Positions 15,149 to 23,554 of a stretch of 29,143 nt of DNA are shown here, one piece after another. The translations under genes and the position numbers were made by a program. Origin of the DNA: a virus; the IMG/VR virus record IMGVR_UViG_3300023179_000386, positions 1-29,143 of that record; one strand, given 5' to 3'. A model generated the notes under the pieces. It saw nothing but the letters and a program-made list of their open reading frames with translations. It was not told the DNA's origin and searched no databases. Each line of letters begins with the position of its first letter. The first letter of the stretch is position 1.

Positions 15149-15890
15149 CCAAAAATTCTATTGGGGCACTATTAGAAAATCTGTAGTTGCTTTTGGTAAT
15201 ATGTTTAATGATATTCATATTGATAGGCGAGATGATAATGGTACTGTAATACAAACTATTCGAGTGCCTTTATCGTATGCTCCGAAACAACAATTTCTAG
15301 CTAAAATTCAACAGCAACCTAACGTTGATCAATCAAGGTTTGAAGTAGTTCTGCCTAGAATGTCGTTTGAAATGACAGGTGTAGTTTATGACCCATCTAG
15401 AAAAATTGCCCCTACGCAAATAAATAGATTACGAAATAGCACTACAAATACTGTATCTAGACAGTTTGCCCCTGCTCCATATAATATTAATGTATCCTTA
15501 TATCTTTATGCAAGAAATCAAGATGATGCTTTACAAGTAGTGGAGCAAATTTTACCTTATTTCAATCCAGATTATAATCTTTCATTAAAGGCAGTTCCAT
15601 CATTAAATATTGTAAATGATTTGCCTATCATTCTTGAACAAATAGATTATGATGACCAATATGGGGGGGACTTAACTAGTAGACGTATGGTTTTATGGAC
15701 GTTTAGTTTTTTAATGAAACTTAATTTCTATGGCCCAGTTGATAAACAAGGTATTATTAGAAAAACTATTACTACTTCATATAATGATAAAGCATTAACT
15801 GAAACATTACAAGTACATACTGCAGAAGTACCGAATACTTCTAAACCTGGAGACATTATAGATATAAGTGAATCGTTTGAGGACTTTTAA
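15141..15890 (+). CDS. gp15: Tail sheath stabiliser / tail terminator gp15
   Basis: 249 residues from the ATG at 15141 (MLNQKFYWGTIRKSVVAFGN); an earlier in-frame TTG at 15120 would add residues not typical of the family. T4 gp15 is 272 residues and forms the ring that caps the tail tube and the last sheath ring and binds the neck. Supporting motifs are FYWGTIRK-VVAFG-MFNDIHIDR, VVLPRMSFEMTGVVYDPSRK and YARNQDDALQVVEQILPYFNP. Its stop (TAA) shares its last A with the gp16 start. Confidence 0.93.
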   Translation: MLNQKFYWGTIRKSVVAFGNMFNDIHIDRRDDNGTVIQTIRVPLSYAPKQQFLAKIQQQPNVDQSRFEVVLPRMSFEMTGVVYDPSRKIAPTQINRLRNSTTNTVSRQFAPAPYNINVSLYLYARNQDDALQVVEQILPYFNPDYNLSLKAVPSLNIVNDLPIILEQIDYDDQYGGDLTSRRMVLWTFSFLMKLNFYGPVDKQGIIRKTITTSYNDKALTETLQVHTAEVPNTSKPGDIIDISESFEDF

Positions 15891-16306
15891 TGAAAAATAT
15901 TGAGCAGTTGAATACTTTATTCAATTTAGATCCACCTAATCCAAAAGAAAAACTTCCTGTACCCGTGGTTGATAATAAGGAGATGGATCAACAAGATGAT
16001 TATGATCTAGCCAGACAAACCCTTCGTAGTCTAATACTAAAGGGCGAAGGAACATTAGATGATATGATTAATTTTGCTCGTAATTCAGAACATCCGAGAG
16101 CATATGAAGTTACAGGGCAGTTAATTAAAACAATGGCAGATACTGCAAAAGATTTACTTAATGTTCATAAACAAGTGAAGGATATAAAAGGTAAAGAAAA
16201 CAATCAACAAATTGGCACACAAAACAATGTTGTATTTGCAGGATCTACTGAAGAACTTTTAAAGATGTTAAACAAGAAAGACGACGGAAAAACAATTGAA
16301 CAATGA
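15890..16306 (+). CDS. gp16: Terminase small subunit gp16
   Basis: A 138-residue protein (T4: 164). Residues 35-70 (QDDYDLARQTLRSLILKGEG, then LDDMINFARNSEHPRAYEV) and the coiled coil LIKTMADTAKDLLNVHKQVK match the central oligomerisation region of T4-like small terminases. The end carries FAGSTEELLKML, a conserved segment. gp16 recognises the phage DNA and stimulates gp17. Start and stop are tightly coupled: its start overlaps the gp15 stop by one base and its last 11 bases overlap the gp17 ORF. Confidence 0.92.
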   Translation: MKNIEQLNTLFNLDPPNPKEKLPVPVVDNKEMDQQDDYDLARQTLRSLILKGEGTLDDMINFARNSEHPRAYEVTGQLIKTMADTAKDLLNVHKQVKDIKGKENNQQIGTQNNVVFAGSTEELLKMLNKKDDGKTIEQ

Positions 16307-17963
16307 AGACCATTCTTATAATGGTAATCCTAATTTAAAACCTATTGATTACCAACATACTTTCACTGTTGAACAAGTGAGGGAACTTATTCGTTGTGGT
16401 CAAGATGCAATTTATTTTATTGAAACTTTTTGCAAAATAGTATCACTTGATAAAGGTATAGTACCTTTTAAGTTATATGACTGTCAAAAAGAAAAAGTAA
16501 ATGTTATTTTAAATAATAGAAAAGTGATTCTGATGGAAGGTAGGCAGCAAGGAAAAACCATTACCGCTGCGGCTTGTATTCTTTGGTATACTTTGTTTCA
16601 AGCCAATAAAACGGTAGCAATTTTAGCAAATAAATCTGCTGCTGCAAGAGAAGTTCTTTATAGATATCAATTAATGTATGAGTTGCTTCCGATATGGATG
16701 CAACAAGGTGTTAAGACATGGAACAAAGGTGATATTGAACTTGAAAACGGATGTAGAATTTTTACAGCAGCAACAAGTACTTCGGGTATCCGAGGCAAAT
16801 CTGTTAACTGGTTATACATTGACGAAGCAGCTATTATTCCAAACACTGTTGCTGACGAATTCTTTACTTCAGTTTATCCGACAATTTCTTCAGGTGAGAC
16901 GACAAAGATATTATTAACTTCTACTCCACTTGGTTATAATCATTTCTGGAAGTTTTGGAATGAAGCGGAACAAAAATTGAACGGGTTTTTTCCATTATTT
17001 ATACCGTATTGGAAAATACCCGGCAGAACAGAGGAATGGGCAGCAGAGCAAAAAGCTATACTTGGTGAGCTAAAATACAACCAAGAAGTTTTATGTAAGT
17101 TTCTTGGATCATCTAATACACTTATTAATCCAGATGTTATCGGTCGTATGTCTGCCAAAACACCTGTTTATAGTAAAGACGGATTAGATGTGTTAGAGGA
17201 ACCCTTAAAAGATAACGTATACGTTTTAATTGCAGATACTTCTAGAGGTGTAGGCGGAGATTATTGTGCTTTTACTGTAACTAATATATCCAAATATCCA
17301 TATACGGTTGTTGCAAAATATAGAAATAATAAAGTAAGTCCTTTACTATATCCTGATATTATTCATAAGGTTGCAAAAGACTATAACAAAGCCTATGTAT
17401 TAGTGGAGATAAACGATAATGGTCAACAAGTTGCTGACTCTCTATACATGGATCTTGAATATGAAAATATGTTCTTTGTTGGAGCAAGTTCTAAATCTGG
17501 TCAATTCTTGTCATCCGGGTATACGCAAGGGGCGACCCTTGGTGTTAGAACCACTAGGTTGGTAAAACGTTTAGGATGTACTGCCTTTAAAGGTTTAGTA
17601 GAAAATAATAAGCTATTGATACATGACGCAGAAATAATTTCTGAAATTTCTACATTTATAGAAGTTAGAGGAACACATAAGGCAGATGAAGGATACCACG
17701 ATGATTTAGTTATGACTTTAGTTCTATTAGGGTGGGCTGCTAATGATCCATTCTTCAAGGAACTTACTGATAGTAATCTGCGTAAAGTATTGTTCGAAGA
17801 TCAAGCAAAAATTATTGAAGAAGAGCTTACTCCGTTTGGTATTATAGATGATGGGTTGTTACCTGAGATAGAAACAGAACTTATAGATTCAGACATCTGG
17901 TTTAAAGAAGATCCAGGTGTATTGATGGAAAAAATGAGAAAAAAATGGTTTGAAAAAGTCTAG
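16296..17963 (+). CDS. gp17: Terminase large subunit gp17 (packaging ATPase and nuclease), TTG start
   Basis: A 555-residue protein (T4: 610). ATPase motifs: Walker A GRQQGKT (82-88), Walker B WLYIDEAA (172-179) and the coupling motif LLTSTPLG (206-213). The RNase-H-like nuclease has D314 in LIADTSRG, E371 in VLVEINDNG and D469/D470 in GYHDDLVM. gp17 docks on the portal (gp20), pumps DNA and cuts it. The frame opens at 16272 after an in-frame TAA at 16269, and the only normal start before the first internal Met (residue 80) is the TTG at 16296; the nearby ATG at 16303 is in another frame. The gene overlaps gp16 by 11 bases. Confidence 0.95.
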   Translation: MNNEDHSYNGNPNLKPIDYQHTFTVEQVRELIRCGQDAIYFIETFCKIVSLDKGIVPFKLYDCQKEKVNVILNNRKVILMEGRQQGKTITAAACILWYTLFQANKTVAILANKSAAAREVLYRYQLMYELLPIWMQQGVKTWNKGDIELENGCRIFTAATSTSGIRGKSVNWLYIDEAAIIPNTVADEFFTSVYPTISSGETTKILLTSTPLGYNHFWKFWNEAEQKLNGFFPLFIPYWKIPGRTEEWAAEQKAILGELKYNQEVLCKFLGSSNTLINPDVIGRMSAKTPVYSKDGLDVLEEPLKDNVYVLIADTSRGVGGDYCAFTVTNISKYPYTVVAKYRNNKVSPLLYPDIIHKVAKDYNKAYVLVEINDNGQQVADSLYMDLEYENMFFVGASSKSGQFLSSGYTQGATLGVRTTRLVKRLGCTAFKGLVENNKLLIHDAEIISEISTFIEVRGTHKADEGYHDDLVMTLVLLGWAANDPFFKELTDSNLRKVLFEDQAKIIEEELTPFGIIDDGLLPEIETELIDSDIWFKEDPGVLMEKMRKKWFEKV

Positions 17964-17974
17964 TGTTTAATAAT

Positions 17975-17986
17975 AATAAATAAATA
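17975..17986 (+). promoter_or_regulatory. Possible weak late promoter upstream of gp18
   Basis: The 68-base spacer 17964-18031 before gp18 holds two overlapping AATAAATA octamers (17975-17982 and 17979-17986), each one base from TATAAATA. They lie 45 bases before the gp18 ATG. An own promoter for sheath and tube is plausible, but the match is imperfect and in AT-rich DNA. Confidence 0.3.
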
Positions 17987-18031
17987 GTAAAAGATTTAGA
18001 ATGGCTATTCTACAAAATTAAGGAGAATAAA

Positions 18032-19708
18032 ATGGCATTTCAGCTTTCCCCAGGTGTGTTAGTAACTGAAAAGGATCTGACTTCTGTAGTTCCTGCAGTT
18101 ACCACTACCGCTGGAGCATTCGCTGGCGCCTTTCAATGGGGTCCTGTAGAAGAAGTTACAAGTATTGATTCAGAAAATAAGTTAGTAGAGGTGTTTGGAA
18201 CACCAACAGATGAGACTGCCTCATCATTTTTTACTGCGGCTAACTTTTTGTCTTATGGTAATAATCTACAAGTAGTCCGCATGGTTAACGGTGGCACGAA
18301 TGCTGCTCAATCAGGTTTATCTAGACTAATTAAAAACAGCACTGATTTTGCAGAAAATCATTCTGTAGTTAGTACACAAAGTAATTTCTTTGCAAAATAT
18401 GCAGGCAATTTAGGAAATGCTTTACGAGTTTCCTTATGCGATTCTAATACATTCTCAACTTGGGGATATAGTGCTAGTTTTGATTCTGTTCCTGGAACTT
18501 CAACATATACAAGTGCTAAGGGTGGATCAAATGATGAAATGCACGTGGTTGTTATAGATCAAACTGGTGCATGGACAGGTACAGCTGGTACTATTCTAGA
18601 AAAGTTTCCGTTCATATCTAAAGGATATAATGCTAAAAAATCAGATGGTTCTACAAATTATTTTAAAGATGTAATTAATAATACCTCAAAATATATTTGG
18701 ATATCAACCGCATCTAATACTGCTATCGCTAATATTACTAATATAGCGAAAACAGTTGTTAACACTACATTTGGTAACTTATCATCTAATGTCACAGCTG
18801 ATCTTTCTGGCGGATTAGGAGATTCGACATTAACTGACGGTAATGTACAAACAGGATATGGTATTTTTGCTAATGACGAATTGTATGACGTAAGTTTAAT
18901 TCCTGTTGGCAATGTTAGTGCAACGACTGCTAATTGGATTATTCAAAACGTTGCTGAAGTTAGAAAAGATTGTATGGTATTTGTATCTCCAGGCTACACA
19001 GCTGCAAATACTATCGGCGGAGCGACAAACGTAACTAATGCTACAACTTACAGAAATTCTTTGACATCTTCTTCCTATGGTGTAATGGATTCAGGTTGGA
19101 AATATCAGTATGATCGTTACAACGATTTATATCGCTGGATCCCATTGAATGGTGATACTGCAGGATTATGTGCTAGAACAGATTATACAAATGATCCATG
19201 GTTCTCGCCTGCTGGATTCAATAGAGGACAGATTAAGAATGTGGTAAAATTATCCTATTCACCAAGCAAAACAGATAGGGATAATCTTTATAAAAATGGT
19301 ATTAATCCAGTAGCAACATTCCCAGGTCAAGGAACTGTATTATTTGGGGATAAGACATTGCTAGCTAAACCTAGTGCTTTTAATAGAATTAATGTAAGAC
19401 GTTTATTCATCGTATTAGAAAAAGCTATAGCTACTGCCGCTAAATTCCAATTGTTCGAATTTAACGATACATTTACAAGAGCACAATTTAGAAATATTGT
19501 TGAACCATTCCTAAGAGACGTTCAAGGTAGACGAGGTATTATAGATTTCAGAGTAGTTTGTGACGAAACAAATAATACTGCTGAAGTAATTGATCGTAAC
19601 GAGTTCGTAGCAGATATTTTTGTTAAACCTTCTCGTTCAATCAACTTTATTTCTCTAAACTTTATTGCTACCAGAACTGGAATCAGTTTTGAAGAAATTG
19701 GCGCATAA
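18032..19708 (+). CDS. gp18: Tail sheath protein gp18
   Basis: A 558-residue protein (T4: 659), with a strong ribosome binding site (AAGGAGAATAAA). The start MAFQLSPGVLVTEKDLTSVV and then TTTAGAFAGAFQWGPVEEVT are the conserved sheath N-terminal arm. The C-terminal domain runs FRVVCDETNN, EVIDRNEFVADIFVKPSRSI and NFISLNFIATRTG, close to the T4 ending (RSINFITLNFVAT). The shorter length is due to a reduced outer domain, which is usual in aquatic T4-like phages. It polymerises around gp19 and contracts at infection. gp19 follows 13 bases downstream. Confidence 0.95.
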   Translation: MAFQLSPGVLVTEKDLTSVVPAVTTTAGAFAGAFQWGPVEEVTSIDSENKLVEVFGTPTDETASSFFTAANFLSYGNNLQVVRMVNGGTNAAQSGLSRLIKNSTDFAENHSVVSTQSNFFAKYAGNLGNALRVSLCDSNTFSTWGYSASFDSVPGTSTYTSAKGGSNDEMHVVVIDQTGAWTGTAGTILEKFPFISKGYNAKKSDGSTNYFKDVINNTSKYIWISTASNTAIANITNIAKTVVNTTFGNLSSNVTADLSGGLGDSTLTDGNVQTGYGIFANDELYDVSLIPVGNVSATTANWIIQNVAEVRKDCMVFVSPGYTAANTIGGATNVTNATTYRNSLTSSSYGVMDSGWKYQYDRYNDLYRWIPLNGDTAGLCARTDYTNDPWFSPAGFNRGQIKNVVKLSYSPSKTDRDNLYKNGINPVATFPGQGTVLFGDKTLLAKPSAFNRINVRRLFIVLEKAIATAAKFQLFEFNDTFTRAQFRNIVEPFLRDVQGRRGIIDFRVVCDETNNTAEVIDRNEFVADIFVKPSRSINFISLNFIATRTGISFEEIGA

Positions 19709-19721
19709 TTAGGAGAGATAA

Positions 19722-20264
19722 ATGACAATTTTCGATATTAATAGTTTTAAAGCAACATTAACAAACGGTGGAGCTAGACCTAATCAGTTTCAATGTATTA
19801 TAGGTTTTCCTTCATATGTGCCTTCCGCAACAAGAGAAGCAGCATTTCTAGTAAGTGCTGCTGAATTGCCTGGTTCAAGTGTTCCTCCAGCAACTATTTT
19901 TTATAGAGGCAGAGCAGTACATTTTGCTGGCGATAGACAATTCAATCCATGGGTTGCTACAGTATTAAATGATGCAGACTTTGTAGTCAGAACTGCATTA
20001 GAGCAATGGATGAATGGTATGGACAGCACATTGCTTAAGAGAGGTTATACTGAACCTGCTGCTTATTTGGCGGGTAGTATGCAGGTGAACCAATTGGATA
20101 GAAACGGTGAAATATTAAAATCTTATACAATGCTAGATGTATTCCCTACAGAAGTATCAGCTGTTGGGTTGGATTATAGTGCGAATGATACTATTTCCAA
20201 TTTCCAAGTGACTTTCTATTATCAGTCAATGTTTACATCTGGTGTACCTGCGAGCGTAGTTTAA
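19722..20264 (+). CDS. gp19: Tail tube protein gp19
   Basis: A 180-residue protein (T4: 163), preceded by TTAGGAGAG. FKATLTNGGARPNQFQCIIG (9-28), VSAAELPGSSVPPATIFYRG (44-63) and GDRQFNPWVATVLNDADF are standard gp19 motifs. The C-terminal part ends DTISNFQVTFYYQSMF, the usual last strands. It forms the inner tail tube of stacked hexamers through which DNA passes. It lies between sheath and portal genes, as in T4. A more distant tube-like protein is encoded at 26121. Confidence 0.95.
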   Translation: MTIFDINSFKATLTNGGARPNQFQCIIGFPSYVPSATREAAFLVSAAELPGSSVPPATIFYRGRAVHFAGDRQFNPWVATVLNDADFVVRTALEQWMNGMDSTLLKRGYTEPAAYLAGSMQVNQLDRNGEILKSYTMLDVFPTEVSAVGLDYSANDTISNFQVTFYYQSMFTSGVPASVV

Positions 20265-20279
20265 TTATAAAGATAGATT

Positions 20280-21812
20280 ATGGCCCTTACAATATTTGGT
20301 TATACTTTAAGTAAACAAGAACCAATCCAACCCTCCATCATCGCTCCACCGAATGATGATGGAGCAGCTTCAGCTGCATCTGGTGGTTATTTTGGTACGT
20401 ATTTGGACATGGATGCTACATCCAAGTCTGAAGCTGAATTGATTACTAGGTATAGAGAAGCAGCAATGTACGCGGATTGTTCTACCGCGGTTGATGAAAT
20501 AGTTACAGAAGCAATAGCAGGAATGGATGATGAACCTCCTGTGGAAATTGTATTGGATGGTATTAGTTTACCTGAGGATATAAAACTTATTATTATCAAT
20601 GAATTTAAAAATGTACTTAAACTTTTAGAATTCAATAGTAAAGGTTTTGAAATATTTAGGCGTTGGTATATAGATGGTAGAATTTATTATCAAAAAGTAA
20701 TTGATAATTCTAATCCGAAAAAAGGAATTCTCGAGGTAAGAAATATTGACCCTCGTAAAATTAAAAAGATTAGAGAAGTCAAAAAGGATAAATTAAAATC
20801 TGGCGTTGAGGTAATTAGTGCCATTGAAGAATATTTTATTTACAATGATAAAGGATTACTTCCTAGTGTAGGTTTTATGGCGCAATCTACTACAAATCAA
20901 GGTATAAAGATTGCAACTGATAGTATCACATATGTTACATCCGGATTGATGGACATAGAAAAAAATGTAGTTTTAAGTTATTTACATAAAGCAATCAAAC
21001 CTGTAAATCAACTTAAAATGATGGAAGATGCTTTAGTAATTTATAGATTAGCTAGAGCACCAGAAAGAAGAATATTTTATATTGATGTAGGTAATTTGCC
21101 GAAAATAAAAGCGGAACAATATCTTAAAGATATTATGGCTAAGTTTAGAAGCAAATTAACATACGATTCTTCAACAGGCGAAATCAGAGATGATAGAAAA
21201 TTTCTATCCATTCTTGAAGATTTTTGGTTGCCTAGAAGAGAAGGGGGTAGAGGCACAGAAATCTCGACTCTACCAGGTGGTGAAAATTTAGGACAAATCG
21301 AAGATATAAACTATTTTCAAAATAAATTATTTCAAGCATTGAATGTTCCTATTTCAAGATTACAGCAACAATCAGGATTTAATTTTGGTAGAGAAGCTGA
21401 AATTTCTCGTGATGAATTAAAATTTGCTAAATTCATAGGAAGATTACGCAAAAAATTTAGTGAATTATTTGATGATTTACTAAGAACACAATTGATATTG
21501 AAAGCAATCATTACTGATAATGATTGGAAAGATATAAAGGATAAAGTATCCTACAAGTTTGCTCAGGATCAGCGTTTTTCAGAAATGAAAAATGCGGATG
21601 AGATGAGAAATAGATTAGAGGTTCTCAATTCTATTCAACCTTATGTTGGGCTTTATTTTAGTAAAAATTATGTAATGAAATCTATTCTGAGATTCAGTGA
21701 TGAGGATATAAAAAATATTAATTCAGAAATAGAATCAGAAGGTCCTCCAGTTAATGCTCATGGTGAGCCAATAAATATTGGAGACCCTTTAAATAATCAG
21801 GAGCCACAATGA
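20280..21812 (+). CDS. gp20: Portal vertex protein gp20
   Basis: A 510-residue protein (T4: 524). Key stretches are YADCSTAVDEIVTEAIAG (residues 63-80), LARAPERRIFYIDVGNLPKI, STLPGGENLGQIEDINYFQN and LNVPISRLQQQSGFNFGREA, all hallmarks of T4-like portals. The dodecamer starts prohead assembly, is the DNA channel, and binds gp17 and then the neck. The ribosome binding site is weak (AAAGATAGATT). Its TGA overlaps the ATG of the following core gene (ATGA), tying portal and core synthesis together. Confidence 0.95.
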   Translation: MALTIFGYTLSKQEPIQPSIIAPPNDDGAASAASGGYFGTYLDMDATSKSEAELITRYREAAMYADCSTAVDEIVTEAIAGMDDEPPVEIVLDGISLPEDIKLIIINEFKNVLKLLEFNSKGFEIFRRWYIDGRIYYQKVIDNSNPKKGILEVRNIDPRKIKKIREVKKDKLKSGVEVISAIEEYFIYNDKGLLPSVGFMAQSTTNQGIKIATDSITYVTSGLMDIEKNVVLSYLHKAIKPVNQLKMMEDALVIYRLARAPERRIFYIDVGNLPKIKAEQYLKDIMAKFRSKLTYDSSTGEIRDDRKFLSILEDFWLPRREGGRGTEISTLPGGENLGQIEDINYFQNKLFQALNVPISRLQQQSGFNFGREAEISRDELKFAKFIGRLRKKFSELFDDLLRTQLILKAIITDNDWKDIKDKVSYKFAQDQRFSEMKNADEMRNRLEVLNSIQPYVGLYFSKNYVMKSILRFSDEDIKNINSEIESEGPPVNAHGEPINIGDPLNNQEPQ

Positions 21813-21979
21813 GTGAATATAGTGAAGTAATACAAAGTATGGTTGACAATATTCTTGCAGGGAATAACGTTGAAGCACAAGATAGCGTAAATACTTTATT
21901 GGCTAATAAAGTGACAGATGCTTTAGCAGATAAAAAGAAAGAACTTGCAACTACTATTTACAACAGAGAAGAAGAATGA
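21809..21979 (+). CDS. gp67: Small prohead core protein, gp67-like
   Basis: A 56-residue protein. The ATG at 21809 overlaps the portal stop (ATGA), and its own TGA overlaps the next ATG (ATGA), so it is locked into the translation chain. It is helical: SEYSEVIQSMVDNILAGNNV, then VNTLLANKVTDALADKKKEL and a charged tail NREEE. T4 has the small core protein gene 67 (80 residues) in exactly this place, and the 'V-DAL--KK-E-A--IYN' pattern recurs in small core genes of other T4-like phages as I recall them. The gp67 name rests on position, size and helical nature more than on sequence identity. Confidence 0.75.
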   Translation: MSEYSEVIQSMVDNILAGNNVEAQDSVNTLLANKVTDALADKKKELATTIYNREEE

Positions 21980-22455
21980 AAAATTACTTTACAATCCTCG
22001 AAGCCATGCGCGAGAAAAAAATGACTCCAGCGCAGATGAAGAAGAGAGAGAAGTATGTTAAATCTATGAAGCCTGCTTCTAAATGGGAAAAGAGATACCC
22101 AGGTAGGGGAGAACAGGTAATGTACGCAACTGCTACTAAAATGGCAATGCGTGAAGATTTATACTTTGATCTCGAAATTGAATCAGATGTATATGGTAAA
22201 GGGATTGTAACCGTTGAGAGATTCGATGCTACAGAAAAGGGTGATGTAGCAGTTTACTCAGTAAAATTCGAGCATGGAGTAGAGGAAATCTTCGCAGAGG
22301 ATATTCAAATAATGTTGAATAAAGAACCTGTAGAAGAAACTAAAAAGCCTTTACATCCAAATCAACAAAAATTAGATGTATATGAGCCAGAGAAAGATGA
22401 ATTAACAGCTATGGATTTCAAAAAGCTGAGAGCAATGAAAAAGAAAGGAAAGTGA
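21976..22455 (+). CDS. Prohead core / internal head protein with a likely gp21 cleavage site
   Basis: A 159-residue basic protein in the place of T4 gene 68. The N-terminus MKNYFTILEAMREKK looks like the T4 capsid-targeting leader (T4 IPIII begins MKTYQEFIAEA), with a predicted gp21 cut after E9 (I-L-E|A). Residues 15-60 are strongly basic and include YPGRGEQVMYATATKMAM (41-58), whose YATATKMA core is a motif I have seen in other phage proteins. Residues 63-115 (FDLEIESDVYGKGIVTVERF...) form a beta-rich, SH3-like stretch, and the end is lysine-rich (FKKLRAMKKKGK). It could be packed inside the head and bind DNA. Assignment to gp68 itself is uncertain. Confidence 0.6.
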   Translation: MKNYFTILEAMREKKMTPAQMKKREKYVKSMKPASKWEKRYPGRGEQVMYATATKMAMREDLYFDLEIESDVYGKGIVTVERFDATEKGDVAVYSVKFEHGVEEIFAEDIQIMLNKEPVEETKKPLHPNQQKLDVYEPEKDELTAMDFKKLRAMKKKGK

Positions 22456-22458
22456 TAA

Positions 22459-22860
22459 ATGGCTGTCACTAAAACTATTTTAAAGAAAGTAAGGCAACAA
22501 GCTATAGTAAAGCTTGTAGGTGACGGGCTTGCTAATATAGATTTAAATTCTGATCTAAGATTACCCGATGAGACTTTCAAAGGATATGCTTTATCAAATG
22601 TAAATATTAATTCTGTAGTTTGGTCTGCTACTGATTCTTCGCCCAATCCAATTCTTATACAAAGAAATAGTGCCAATATATTAATACTATTTGGCAATGA
22701 CAATTGGACATTTAGTCAACAGTTTGGTTTCGTAGAGTCAACTAATAATTTTGCAAACATTACTGTCTCGATTCCTTCTCCTGGTGGAACCGTTATTTTA
22801 GGTTTAACTAAAGCAGAAGGGTATGTCCCACCTGATACTCAATTGTATAAGAATAGATAA
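22459..22860 (+). CDS. Small virion protein of aquatic T4-like phages, inserted between core genes
   Basis: A 133-residue beta-rich protein starting MAVTKTILKKVRQQAIVKLV, with INSVVWSATDSSPNPILIQR (50-69), SANILILFGNDNWTFSQQFG and VSIPSPGGTVILGLTKAEGY. The 'MAVTKTI-KK...AVVK-VG' opening and 'VIL-L-K--GY' ending are familiar from proteins in the same place in cyanophage-like genomes, often described as virion or structural proteins; T4 has nothing similar here. A capsid decoration role is plausible because the gene lies among head genes. It starts 3 bases after the previous stop, with the ribosome site AAAGGAAAG, and ends 2 bases before gp21. Confidence 0.7.
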   Translation: MAVTKTILKKVRQQAIVKLVGDGLANIDLNSDLRLPDETFKGYALSNVNINSVVWSATDSSPNPILIQRNSANILILFGNDNWTFSQQFGFVESTNNFANITVSIPSPGGTVILGLTKAEGYVPPDTQLYKNR

Positions 22861-22862
22861 AA

Positions 22863-23510
22863 ATGAAACTTATTAAAGAAATTCACCAAGAGCTAGAATA
22901 TATAACTGAGGCTAGTGAAGCGGGTAAAAAAAGTACTTTTATCCGAGGCATTTTTATGCAGGCAGAACAACAAAATAGGAATAATAGAATTTATCAAAAA
23001 CCTGTTTTGGAAAAAGAAGTAGAAAGATACCAATCTTTAATTAAAGAAAAGAGAGCATTAGGAGAATTGGGTCATCCACCTAATCCTACTATTAATCTTA
23101 ACCAAGTATCACACCTTATTACTGGTCTTAGCTGGGATGGTAATAATGTAGTGGGTGAAGCTAAAATTCTTGATACACCAATGGGAAAAATAGCTAAGAA
23201 CTTTATAGAAGAGGGTGTAAAGTTAGGAGTATCATCGAGAGGTGTAGGCTCTTTAACTCAAGGTAAAGACGGTGTTAGTATAGTCCAACCTGACTTTCAT
23301 CTTGCTACAGTAGACATTGTAGCAGATCCTTCGGCACCAGATGCTTTTGTAGAAGGCATAATGGAAGGCGCAGAGTGGATTTGTGAGAATGGTGTTTGGA
23401 AATCTTTTCAAATAGATCAAACCAAACAAAGTATCAAAAATGCATCAAAGAAAAATTTAGCAGAACAAAAGCTAAAAATATTTGAAGCGTTTTTACAATC
23501 CATCAAATAA
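22863..23510 (+). CDS. gp21: Prohead protease gp21
   Basis: A 215-residue protein (T4: 212). It has the herpes/HK97-type serine protease pattern: GELGHPPNPTINLNQVSHLI with the likely catalytic H71, and LGVSSRGVGSL with the serine at 124 or 125. FIRGIFMQAEQQNRNNRIYQ (26-45) is another conserved block. It cleaves scaffold, core and capsid proteins after Glu during head maturation and then itself. Its own N-terminus has YITE|A (cut after E16), a possible self-processing site. It ends seven bases before a late promoter that serves gp22 and gp23. Confidence 0.93.
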   Translation: MKLIKEIHQELEYITEASEAGKKSTFIRGIFMQAEQQNRNNRIYQKPVLEKEVERYQSLIKEKRALGELGHPPNPTINLNQVSHLITGLSWDGNNVVGEAKILDTPMGKIAKNFIEEGVKLGVSSRGVGSLTQGKDGVSIVQPDFHLATVDIVADPSAPDAFVEGIMEGAEWICENGVWKSFQIDQTKQSIKNASKKNLAEQKLKIFEAFLQSIK

Positions 23511-23517
23511 CTATTTT

Positions 23518-23525
23518 TATAAATA
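23518..23525 (+). promoter_or_regulatory. T4-type late promoter (TATAAATA) for gp22-gp23
   Basis: Exact octamer in the 44-base spacer between gp21 and gp22, 29 bases before the gp22 ATG. Together with the terminator at 26067-26093 it frames a compact scaffold-capsid transcription unit. Confidence 0.7.
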
Positions 23526-23554
23526 TTAAAGTTAGATAACATAGGAGACGTAGG

